Below are positions 26,794 to 35,700 of a stretch of DNA of 64,000 bases, one piece after another (the stretch's first letter is position 1; every line of letters starts with the position of its first letter). This DNA is from Leifsonia sp. 1010 (GTDB taxonomy: Bacteria > Actinomycetota > Actinomycetes > Actinomycetales > Microbacteriaceae). Where the stretch lies: contig NZ_JAVDSL010000001.1 in assembly GCF_031455295.1 (NCBI RefSeq), positions 558,001-622,000 of the forward strand, read 5' to 3'. Made by a program: the position numbers and the translations under genes. The notes under the pieces were generated by a model that saw only the letters and a list, made by a program, of their open reading frames with translations, was not told the origin of the DNA and searched no databases.

Positions 26794-28416
26794 ATGATGG
26801 ATTCGGGAGGATCAGTGGACGACGAGACGGTCGGCGACTCGGGGCCCGAGCGCTCATCCGCCGACCGGGTGGCGCTCGACGCCCTCAAGGACGCGGTCGA
26901 CGCCGGCGACTGGGACGCGGCGACCGGGGCCGTCCGCACCGGATGGTTCCCGCTGGTCAGCGGGCACGGTGAGGCCACCCGCCTCCTGCTCGAGCAGGTC
27001 CCGACCTCGGAGCTCCGGTCGCACCCGCTCCTTGCCATGCTGCTGGGCATCGCCTACAACGGACTCGGTTTCCACCGGGTGCGCGCGCTGCGCTACTTCG
27101 TGATCGCCGTCCGCTCGGCCCGATCACCGCGCAACGCCGCCCTGAGTCCCGTGGACCGCGCCCTGATCCGGTCCGCCGAGGCGAGCGCGTACCGGTTGAT
27201 CGGGCGGCCGGGAATGGCGATCGGTCCCGCCGACGCGGCCGTCGCGACGCTCGACCGCCTCGGTGAGGACGAGCGCCGACAGCTGACCGAGCTTCCGCGC
27301 ATGTACGCGCAGGTGGGCATCTCGCTCTACTACGCAGGCGAGGTGGAGCAGGCGATGGAGACCTTCTCCAAAGGACTGGCCGCCTCCCCCACCACACCGC
27401 CCTCCCCGGGGTTCGGCAACCTCGCCATGCTCGCGGGCATCCATGCGCTCCAGGGCGACCTGCCCGAAGCACGAGCGCACGTCGAGTACGCCCGCACCGG
27501 CCCGTGGACGGACCGGCAGCGGAGGATGTACACGGGCACCTTCTACCAGCTGGCCGAGGCGATGCTCGCGCTCGAGCGGTTGGACGCCGCCACGGCGCGG
27601 GAACATCTCGCCGAGATGGAGCACGACCGGCGGAGCATCGAGCACTGGGTCGCCGAGGCGCGCGTCGAAGCGCTCGCCCTGCTGGTGGACGGCAGACCCG
27701 GCGAGGCCCTGGCCGGGCTTGAGGCGTATGCGTCGATGAGGGCCGGCGAGGCGCGGTCGGCCTCCGCACGCCATGAACTCGGCCGGATGCGCGCCCTGCA
27801 GCAACTCGCGCTCGGCAACCCCGACGCCGCCTCCGTCATCGTCGAACGGGACACGGTCGCGGGCCCCGACCAGCACATCGCCCGCGCGCGGGTCCACGTC
27901 TCGCTCGGCCGGAACGGATCGGCGCTGAGCGAACTGCGTGCGGCGGTGCGCGGCCCCCTCACCGCGCGGCAGACCGCGGAGGCGGCCGCCCTGGAGGCTG
28001 CGGTGCTGCTCCGGCTCGCGCCCACCTCCCGCACCCGCGGCGTCGTGGAGCACCTGGGGGCGGTGCTGGAGCGCACCGGACAACGACTGGCGCTGGCCCT
28101 GCTCCCCGCAGACGACCTCGACCGGGTCGTGTCCGCCCTCGACGACGTCGGCTACGGCCAGGTGACCCGCGATGTACCGCTGCGCTCGCTGCTCCCGGTC
28201 GCCGAGCCGGACCTGCTGCTCACCGACCGCGAGCTCGCCGTGCTGGCGGAGCTGATGAAGACGGGATCCGTCGCGGAGATCGCCGCAGCCCTCGTGGTGT
28301 CGGCAAACACGGTCAAGTCGCAGCTGCGAAGCGTTTACCGAAAGCTCGGGGTCAACAGCCGGGAGGATGCGATCGCGGTCGCGCTGACGCGCAACCTGCT
28401 CGTCGAGCGCGACTGA
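26794..28416 (+). CDS. LuxR-type transcriptional regulator with helical-repeat sensor half, paralogue 3 of 3
   Basis: The protein has 540 residues with the same layout as the two other paralogues: about 470 residues of TPR-like helices (for example YNGLGFHRVRALRYFVIA, ALIRSAEASAYRLIGRPG) and a final 65-residue LuxR helix-turn-helix (LTDRELAVLA, VSANTVKSQLRSVYRKLGVN). It is closer to paralogue 1 in the N-terminal half (LLGIAYN, YRLIGRP). ATG 26794 or 26797 has GAGGGG upstream; a GTG at 26815 with GGGAGG is an alternative. No ATPase motif is present. Confidence 0.85.
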   Translation: MMDSGGSVDDETVGDSGPERSSADRVALDALKDAVDAGDWDAATGAVRTGWFPLVSGHGEATRLLLEQVPTSELRSHPLLAMLLGIAYNGLGFHRVRALRYFVIAVRSARSPRNAALSPVDRALIRSAEASAYRLIGRPGMAIGPADAAVATLDRLGEDERRQLTELPRMYAQVGISLYYAGEVEQAMETFSKGLAASPTTPPSPGFGNLAMLAGIHALQGDLPEARAHVEYARTGPWTDRQRRMYTGTFYQLAEAMLALERLDAATAREHLAEMEHDRRSIEHWVAEARVEALALLVDGRPGEALAGLEAYASMRAGEARSASARHELGRMRALQQLALGNPDAASVIVERDTVAGPDQHIARARVHVSLGRNGSALSELRAAVRGPLTARQTAEAAALEAAVLLRLAPTSRTRGVVEHLGAVLERTGQRLALALLPADDLDRVVSALDDVGYGQVTRDVPLRSLLPVAEPDLLLTDRELAVLAELMKTGSVAEIAAALVVSANTVKSQLRSVYRKLGVNSREDAIAVALTRNLLVERD

Positions 28417-28572
28417 GGCGGAGAGAGCGGAGAGCGGTCGAGAGCGCCGGGAGCGCCGGGAGCGCCGAGGGTGAGCGCAGGGTGAATTCGGTCCGCCGGT
28501 GGCTCCGGGGCACGTAGCGTTCTCTTGCACGCCCGCTCACCCTCCCGCCCCATCCCTCACCCCAGGAACGAC

Positions 28573-29028
28573 ATGACCATCGACGAGAGCACCCCGACTC
28601 TCCGTCGTCCCGACCTCGACGCGCACACCGCCACGCGGTGGCACCGGGCGCTGCCGGACGACCTGGCCGCGCTCCTGCGCAACGCGCACGCCGACGAGCA
28701 GCAAGCGCTGGGATCGCAGCGACGGGCGGCCTACCTGCTGACCCGTCAGGTGATCAGCGGGCTGCTGCACGCCGGATACCCGGCGCGGCTCGTCGCCGCC
28801 GAGCTCGGCGTGCGCGGCGAATCGATCCGGACCCGAGCCCAGGCGGGATGGATCGGGCTCGCCGACATCGCCGTGCTCACCGGCCTCGACGAGGGCGAGC
28901 TCGCCCGGCGGTGCGTCGCGACCGCCGCCGTGATCGACGACGGCCGCCTCTTCAGCGACGAGCTGGTGCGTGTCCTCTCCGCGCCCGCCGCATCCTCCGG
29001 CACCCGGGACACCGTGGTCGGCGCGTGA
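28573..29028 (+). CDS. Hypothetical protein with a helix-turn-helix-like middle segment
   Basis: The protein has 151 residues, is soluble, and is rich in Ala, Leu and Arg. Residues 50-100 (SQRRAAYLLTRQVISGLL, PARLVAAELGVRGESIRTRAQ) look like two helices of a DNA-binding helix-turn-helix, with LGVRGESIRTR as recognition helix. I do not recognise the family. AGGA lies before the ATG. It precedes the sigma-factor locus in the same direction, which hints at a regulatory role. Confidence 0.55.
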   Translation: MTIDESTPTLRRPDLDAHTATRWHRALPDDLAALLRNAHADEQQALGSQRRAAYLLTRQVISGLLHAGYPARLVAAELGVRGESIRTRAQAGWIGLADIAVLTGLDEGELARRCVATAAVIDDGRLFSDELVRVLSAPAASSGTRDTVVGA

Positions 29029-29189
29029 CCGGAAAAAACTTCGCAAACCGGCGTCATGATTCCGGATATTCGCGATCTCTTAGGTGGTGCATGACCCGAA
29101 CGTGCGCCACCGGCGGCGACCCGAAACGCTGCCGCGTAGATCGGTGCCGATCGAACGGTGCCGAATCCGGGAGACCCGAACCCCGCTCG

Positions 29190-29229
29190 ACGCCGAGAGT
29201 GCCCGCGACCCGGCGGGCGCTCTCGGCGT
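29190..29229 (+). promoter_or_regulatory. Strong 17-bp hairpin in the leader of the gene at 29250
   Basis: ACGCCGAGAGTGCCCGC (29190-29206) pairs with 29213-29229 with a single G-U wobble and a 6-base loop. No T run follows, so it is not an ordinary terminator. It ends 20 bases before the ATG at 29250 and 160 bases after the preceding stop, so it is more likely a 5' leader structure. Confidence 0.5.
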
Positions 29230-29249
29230 GCACACAGAAAGCCCCCGTC

Positions 29250-29720
29250 ATGCCCGACCCGTTCGCGCCGCCGATGACCGGCGCACTGCTCGCCCTGCTC
29301 GACGACCTCCGCCCCGGCGACTGGCTCGCCCTCGCCTCGGCCAACGCGCCCATGCTCGAGAGGACGCGGTCGCTGACCGTCGACGCCTCCCTCGAGCAGG
29401 TGGCCGCCACCGTCTTCGACATCCTGCCGATCAGCCGTGACACGCACCAGCCGCTCACCGGCTGGGCGGTGGAGGCGGACGATCCGCGCTTCACCGACCT
29501 CGCCGACGCCGTGCAGGGTTTGGCGACCGACGGTTCCGGGCGGCGTCAGGAGCTCTTCGCCCTCCCCGACGACGTCCTGGTCGACAACGCCGGCGGCATC
29601 TCGAGCACGATCCGCGTGCCCTGGGACGGCGCCCCGTTCCTCTTCCTCGTGTGCGTCGGCGGCGCGCGCCATGAACCCACCGACCTCCGGCGACGGCGGG
29701 CTCTCGCCGGGATCTGCTGA
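29250..29720 (+). CDS. Hypothetical protein, weakly RbsD/FucU-like
   Basis: The protein has 156 residues and is soluble. The beginning (MTGALLALLDDLRPGDWLAL then ASANAP) and the VFDILPISR segment faintly resemble RbsD/FucU sugar mutarotases, but the catalytic histidine of that family is not evident, so I do not assign the function. The ribosome binding site is weak (AGAAAG). The 3' end overlaps the sigma-factor reading frame by 50 bases if that gene starts at its first ATG. Confidence 0.5.
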   Translation: MPDPFAPPMTGALLALLDDLRPGDWLALASANAPMLERTRSLTVDASLEQVAATVFDILPISRDTHQPLTGWAVEADDPRFTDLADAVQGLATDGSGRRQELFALPDDVLVDNAGGISSTIRVPWDGAPFLFLVCVGGARHEPTDLRRRRALAGIC

Positions 29721-31911
29721 CCGGGCGGACGAGCACAACGTGCGCGAAAACGACGAGAACGAGACCGTGTCCGACCGTTCGGACACGGACCTCGTCGAGT
29801 CCGCGCGCGCCGGAGACGACGACGCGTTCGCCGAGCTGTGGCTCCGTCACGCTTCCGCCGGCCGGACGGTGGCCCGCTCGTTCAGCACCGAGGACCCGGA
29901 TGACGTCGTCGCCGAGGCCTACGCCCGCATCCTGAAGGCGGTTCGGGACGGGCGCGGACCGAGCGCCGGGTTCCGGCCCTACCTCTTCACCACGATCCGC
30001 AACGTCGCCGCAGCCTGGGGCGGCGCCCGGCGTGATGTCCCGATCGAAGACGCGACGACGATCGAAGACCCGGAGACGACCGAAGCGGCCAGCATGGATG
30101 CGCTCGACCGGTCGCTCACCGCCCGCGCGTTCCGCTCGCTCCCGCAGCGCTGGCAGGAGGTGCTCTGGTACAGCGAGGTCGAGGGGATGAGCCCGGCCAC
30201 CGTCGCACCGCTGCTCGGCCTGACCCCGAACGGCACGGCGGCGCTGGCGTACCGGGCGCGCGAAGGGCTGCGCCAGGCGTGGATCCAGGCGCACATCTCG
30301 GCCAGCCCAGAAGGATCCGACTGCCGCTGGACCACCGAACGCCTCGGCGCCTACAGCCGCGGCGCACTCGGAAAACGCGAGACCGCGCGGCTCGAACGGC
30401 ACCTGACCGAATGCGCCAAGTGCTCCATCGTGGCGGCGGAAGCGCAGAACGTGGGCTCTCGGCTGACGCTCGTGCTGCTTCCGCTGCTGCTCGGCGTGGG
30501 CGGGGCGGCGGCGTACGCGGCCAGCCTGCAGCGCGGGGCGGCGGCGGTGGCGGGCGGTGCGGTCGGGGGTGCGGTGGCGGCCGGCGGCGGGGCCGGCGGG
30601 AGCGTCGGCGGCGGGTCGGGTGCCTCAGGCGGCCATTCCGCCGGGGCGGCGGGTACGGCGCGCGCCGGGCGGTCGGCCCGGAGTGGCGGGCATGGAGCCG
30701 CCTTCGGCGTCGGCGCGACCATCGTCGGAGTGGCGGCGGCGGCCGGTGTCGTCGGCGCGGTCGTCCTGGGGCCGCAGCTCTTCGCATCCACTCGACAGGA
30801 GGTGACCGCAGCGCAGCCGACGGATGCCCCGTCGGCTGCGGTGCCGGACGCGCCCGGTGCGACGGGCGGCACCACGCCGGAGCCGCAAGCGCCTGTGGGC
30901 TCGCCGCCGCCGGTCGCGCCCGTGGTGCCCGACCCGGCTCGTGAGGATGCGCCACCGGTCGCGCGGCCGGTCGTGCCGGCGGTGCCGGCGGTGCCGGCGG
31001 TGCCGACCGCCTCGGTGCCGGCCGTCGTGCCGCCGGTCGCGCCGCCGGTCGGTCCTCCGGCCGTTCCGCCGGCGGCACCCGTCGTCGCCTCGACCTTCCC
31101 CTCGGGCTTCGAGACCGCCGCGACGTCCCTCGCCCTGACCGGGAGCGGCGCACCCGGTGCCACCATCGCCGTCACCGGATCGCCCGTGGCATCGGCCGCC
31201 CGGGTGGCGACCTCCTCGTCCTCCACCTCGTCGTCGGCCGTTCTGGGCAGCGCGACGGTCGCGCCCGACGGCTCGTGGAGCCTCGACGCCGACCTGGGCG
31301 GACTCGCGGACGGCACCTGGGACCTCTCCGTCACGCAGACACGGAGCGGCCTGACCTCGGCACCCGCGTCCGTGCGGATCGGCGTCGACCGCACGGCGCT
31401 TCCGCCCGTCATCTTCAGCGCGGACACGGGCGCCGGAGACCTCGCCGCCCGGCTCGCGCCCATCCTCACCGGCACGGCGGAGCCCGGTGCGACGATCGTG
31501 GTGTCCGACCACGGCACGGCGGTCGCCACCGTCACAGCCGGTGCGGACGGCGCGTGGACGTCTCCCGAGCTGATCGCGATCTCACCCGCGTACAGCCTGA
31601 CGGCCCGGGAGACGGACGTGCTCGGCAACGTCTCGGCCGAATCCGCACCGCTTGTCGGGACGGCGATCGTGCCGACCGTCACCGCCCTGGGGTCACCCGG
31701 GACCGTCGCGATCACCGTGCACGGCCTCCGCGGTTCGACGGTGCAGGTCTGGGCCGACGGCGAGTCGACGCCGTACACGCTCACCCTCGACGCGGCGGGG
31801 GATGCGTCCCAGGTCTACAGCTGGACCGCGGGCGACCACCGCATCGGCGCCGTGTACCTCTCCGGCGCGCGCCACGGCGTCCTCAGCGACGTGCCCGTCA
31901 CGCTGCCCTGA
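29671..31911 (+). CDS. Sigma-70-type sigma factor fused to an anti-sigma-like zinc finger, membrane segments and Ig-like domains
   Basis: The protein has up to 746 residues. Residues 40-112 are sigma region 2 (DDAFAELWLRH, FRPYLFTTIRNVAA) and 150-205 sigma region 4 (FRSLPQRWQEVLWYSEVEGM, TPNGTAALAYRAREGL). Residues 215-262 hold a zinc-finger anti-sigma-like motif (ERHLTECAKC). A hydrophobic segment (265-285), a Gly/Ala/Ser-rich stretch, a second hydrophobic segment (about 347-370) and a Pro/Val-rich spacer follow. The rest has two or three Ig-like or adhesin-type beta domains (PGATIAVTGSP, PGATIVVSDHG). GTG codons at 29740 and 29767 are alternative starts. It would be a membrane-held sigma factor with its own sensor part. 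Confidence 0.85.
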   Translation: MNPPTSGDGGLSPGSADRADEHNVRENDENETVSDRSDTDLVESARAGDDDAFAELWLRHASAGRTVARSFSTEDPDDVVAEAYARILKAVRDGRGPSAGFRPYLFTTIRNVAAAWGGARRDVPIEDATTIEDPETTEAASMDALDRSLTARAFRSLPQRWQEVLWYSEVEGMSPATVAPLLGLTPNGTAALAYRAREGLRQAWIQAHISASPEGSDCRWTTERLGAYSRGALGKRETARLERHLTECAKCSIVAAEAQNVGSRLTLVLLPLLLGVGGAAAYAASLQRGAAAVAGGAVGGAVAAGGGAGGSVGGGSGASGGHSAGAAGTARAGRSARSGGHGAAFGVGATIVGVAAAAGVVGAVVLGPQLFASTRQEVTAAQPTDAPSAAVPDAPGATGGTTPEPQAPVGSPPPVAPVVPDPAREDAPPVARPVVPAVPAVPAVPTASVPAVVPPVAPPVGPPAVPPAAPVVASTFPSGFETAATSLALTGSGAPGATIAVTGSPVASAARVATSSSSTSSSAVLGSATVAPDGSWSLDADLGGLADGTWDLSVTQTRSGLTSAPASVRIGVDRTALPPVIFSADTGAGDLAARLAPILTGTAEPGATIVVSDHGTAVATVTAGADGAWTSPELIAISPAYSLTARETDVLGNVSAESAPLVGTAIVPTVTALGSPGTVAITVHGLRGSTVQVWADGESTPYTLTLDAAGDASQVYSWTAGDHRIGAVYLSGARHGVLSDVPVTLP

Positions 31912-31963
31912 CGCGCGTCCGGCTCGCCGGTAACGAGGCGACCGGGCACCGGGCTCCCGAATC

Positions 31964-32456
31964 CCTCCTCCGTTTCGCGCGGCTTGCCGGAGTGCCGGCG
32001 ACGGCATCCTCCCTTCCCCACCGCACCAGAACGGAGGAGATCCGCACCGCCACACCGTCCGCCGCACAAAACGGAGGACATTCCGCCCGCCCGCTCCGCG
32101 ATCCCCTCCGTTCCCCGCGGCGATGCAGCGCATCGGCGGCCGAATCCTCCGTTCCCGACTGGAACGGAAAGGGAGGACATCCGCGCCGCCACTCCGGCAA
32201 GCCGCGCGAAACGGAGGACATCCCGCCCCACCGCACCGCGATCCCCTCCGTTTCGCGCGGAGGCGCAGCGCGTCGACGGCCGCATTCTCCGTTCCCGACG
32301 CGGACAGAAACGGAGGGGATCCGCACCGAGACGTCGGCAGGCTGCGCGAAACGGAGGACATCCCGCCCCACCGCTCCGCAGTCCCCTCCGTTTTGTGCGG
32401 GGGCGCGGCGCGTCGGCGGCCGCATCCTCCGTTCCGGACTGAGACGGGAACGGAGA
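31964..32456. repeat. Repeat family B: tandem array of about 140-bp units with alternating CTCCGTTT and AAACGGAG blocks
   Basis: The block AAACGGAGGACAT recurs with its ACGGAGG core at 32071, 32211 and 32351, exactly 140 bases apart. Between these lie blocks in the opposite orientation (CCCCTCCGTTTCGCGCGG, ATCCTCCGTTCC). The units are therefore alternating direct and inverted copies that can fold into several hairpins. The array sits between the convergent sigma-factor and giant surface-protein genes. The remaining parts of the 848-base gap (31912-31963 and 32457-32667) show no gene that I recognise. Confidence 0.9.
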
Positions 32457-32667
32457 GTGACACGGTGAGGACAGGTCCCGAACGCCTCCGGGGAGACCGG
32501 GAGACGCGCTGCGGTGGACCGAGCCGGGAAAACCCGGCCCACCGCGACCGCACGAGCGGCACCGCGAGGCGGCGGGCCGAATGCGCCGCGCTCACAGGCC
32601 CTGTCGAGCGACCCTGCTTAAGAGAGTGACGACGGGCCGGATCATGACGCGGGTTTCGGAAAAAAGT

Positions 32668-32698
32668 GCGGCGGGGAGGTTCCCGTCCTCCCCGCCGC
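32668..32698 (-). terminator. Intrinsic terminator of the giant surface-protein gene
   Basis: GCGGCGGGGAGG (32668-32679) and its perfect complement (32687-32698) form a 12-base stem with a 7-base loop. On the minus strand it is followed by ACTTTTTT, the T run of an intrinsic terminator. It lies about 60 bases after the stop at 32760. Confidence 0.85.
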
Positions 32699-32759
32699 GC
32701 GACGGAGAGGGCTTACCCAGCCTCTCCCTCGGCCGGTCGCTGACCAGATCGGGTCTGGT

Positions 32760-35700
32760 TCATCGCTTCCGGAGCCTTGGCCGGCGACGCAGCAGGAGCA
32801 GTCCGGCTCCGGCGATGAGCGCGGCCAGCGCGGTCATCGCCCAGGCCAGCGAACCGAGCAGGTCGCTTCCGGTGCTCGCCAGCCCGTGCACGGCCGGGTC
32901 GGTCACCGTGGCGCACGCCGTCGCACCGTCGCCGCACCGCTCGTCGCCGGTGGACGGATCCCACGGGCCGTTCGGCGTCTCGACGCTGGCGCGGTTGGTG
33001 GTGTCCTGCGGCGCGATGAGCTTCGCGGCCAGTGTGATGGTCGCCTTGTCGCCTGCGGCGATGCCCGGGATCACCCAGTGCAGCTCGCCGTCGGTCGCCT
33101 TCGCGGCCGCGGGATTGGCGCCGAGCACCTGGATTCCGGCGGGCAGGTGGTCGGTGACGGCCACATCCTTCGCGTCGATCTGTCCGTCGTTGGTGACGGT
33201 GATCGTGTAGACGATCGTGTCGCCGACTGCCGCCGTCGACCGGTCGGCGGTCTTCGCGATCCGCAGGTGTCCGACGTCGAAGCGGTTGGTCACGGTGACC
33301 GTCGCCGCGGCGCCTGCCGCGATCGTCACCGTGCCGTCGGCCGGGTCCATCGTGGTGGCGGTCGCAAGCCCGGCGTCGGTCTCCTCGATGGCGCAGGATG
33401 CGCCCGCGATCAGGCCATCGATCGATGCGGAGTAGCCGTTCGCCTTCGACAGGACCACCGTGCCGTCGGTGCCGAGGTCGATCGGGGTGACCACCCCGTC
33501 CACCTCGTAGGTGCAGGTGACCTGCATGGTGAACGGGCCGGCGCCGAACGAGGCCACGCCGTCGCCGATCCGCTTCTTGTCGATGACGAGGGAGCCGGTG
33601 TCGAACGTGTTCGCGATCGTCACCTCGGCCGGTGCCCCCGCCGGGACGGTGACGCCGCTGCTCGGTGCGATGGACACGGCGGTCGCCCCACCGGTCGCGG
33701 TCTCGGTCACGTCGCAGTGCGCGCGCTGGATGAGGCCGGTCACCGTGGCCGTGTAGCCGTTCGCGTCGTCGAGGGTGACGAGTCCGGCGTTGGGCAGCGG
33801 GATGGTGAGCGTCTGGCCGTCCTTCTGCCAGGTGCAGATGAGCTGCGCCGTGAACGGACCGGCACCGTAGCGGGCCACGCCGTCGCCGACGCGCTGCTTG
33901 ACGATCGTCACGCTGCCCGCGGAGAACGTGTTGGTCACGCTCACGGTGACCGTCGGCACGGAGCCGTCGGTCGCACCCGGGATGGTGACGGTCGGGGTGT
34001 CCACAGTGCTTCCGGTCGCGCCGCCGTCGGTCGTCTCCACCACCGAGCACTCGGTGCCCGCCGGGTAGACGCCCGGCACGGTGAGGGTCTGGCCGCCCAC
34101 GATGGAGAGGTCGCCGTCGAACAGCGTCTGGTCGCCCGCGTAGACGCAGGTGACGTGGATGGTGAAGGGCCCGTCACCGTATCCCGCCGCCGCGTCGCCG
34201 TCGACGATCTTGGTGATCGCGAGGGTGCCGGCAGCGTAGTGGTTGGTGATGTCGGCGGTCGTCGTCTGCGGTCCGGTGCCGAGCAGCACGGTCGCCTGCG
34301 TCCCGTCGGTCGCCGGCGCTCCGTCGACCGAGACGGCGACGTGGTTCGGCGAGGCCGCCGCACCATCCGCATCCGTCTCCGTCACGACGCAGCTGGACCG
34401 CGCCGGGAGACCGCTGATCGTGTGCGACCCGCCGTCCTGGAGGGTGAACGCGGCGTCCCCGGCGGCGAGCGGGATGCTCTGGCCGAGCGGTGCCGTGCAG
34501 ACCACGCTCACGCCGAACGGCCCGAAGGCGCCGGCCGTCGCCGCGGTGTCCACGTGCTTCGTCACGGTCAGGTCGGTCGTCCCGTAGTCGTTGACGATGG
34601 AGATCTTCTGGGCGTCCGGCACGGGCGCCGTCGCGTCGGCTGCTGCGATCGTGACGGAACCGGGCGTGACGGTCCGGCTCGCCTCGCCGTAGGAGCCGTC
34701 CGCGCCGTGCTCCACCACCGCGCACTGGGCGCCGGTCGGGATGCCGTCGATCCGCGCGGTGTACTGGTTCGCCGCGCTCAGCGTCACCGTGGCATTCGCC
34801 GCGAGACCGACGGCGACGCCGCCGATGGTGCAGCTGACATCCGCCTGGAAGCTGGTCGGCGCGTACTGCGCCGCCGCTCCGGTGACGGTCTTGGTGATCT
34901 GCAGCGGACCGCCGGTGAGGATGACGCCCGCCTTGATCGGCTCCTGGGGTCCGGCCGGCTGCGAGCCCGTGACATACGTCGGGTAGAAGCCGAACGAGTT
35001 CCAGGCGCGGACGGCGGTCACCGGTGCGGTCACCGGCGCGCGGTGGTCGCCGGCGGCGACGGTCGGCACGTTCGTGCTCGTGTAGGTGACCTTCACGGCG
35101 GCGCCGGCCGCGAGGGTGCCGGATGCGGTGCCGCTGAAGTCGAAGACCATCTTGACACCCGTCACATCCGCCGCCTGGATGGTCGAGCCGACCTGGCTCG
35201 ACGGAACCCACGCGCCGGCGGGGCAGGAGGAGCCCGGCGTGATGTCGGCGGCGCACGGCTTGGCGGCGGTGGTCACGTACCAGGTCATCACCGCACCCGC
35301 GGCGTCACCGGTCGGCTGGAAGGTCAGGTCGCCGAGGAACTTCGGCGTGTACACGGAACCGCGGGCCGACGAGTCGACCACGCCGGTGTCGCCGGGGTAC
35401 GGGAAGACGTCGACCGCGGTCAGCGTCTTGGCCGCGACGTTTCCGCCGTTGACCATCTCGAGCTTCCAGTCGTCGGTCGCGCCGATCGCGCTGACCGCGG
35501 CGCACGGGTACCGGTAGTAGCCGTCTGCGTCGGCGGTGCAGGGAAGGGCCGGGTTGACGACGTTCTGCGCGAGTCCGGTGGACGACTTGACGCCCTTGGA
35601 CGCGGTGAACGATCCCTGCGACAGCGTCGTCACGACGTTGCTGGTCGAGCAGGTGTTGCCGACGAAGGTCACGGCTCGCCCGTTGCCCGGGTTGAGGGCC

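Noticed and set aside
28417-28572. Three 9-bp AGCGCCGGG-type repeats after the third LuxR paralogue
   Set aside because: They are short, partly degenerate and of simple composition; no structure or function can be supported.
31912-32600. Coding potential in the 32-kb repeat array (several frames of 150-300 codons)
   Set aside because: Both strands give similar open frames because of the inverted repeats; the frames lack initiation signals and recognisable domains.
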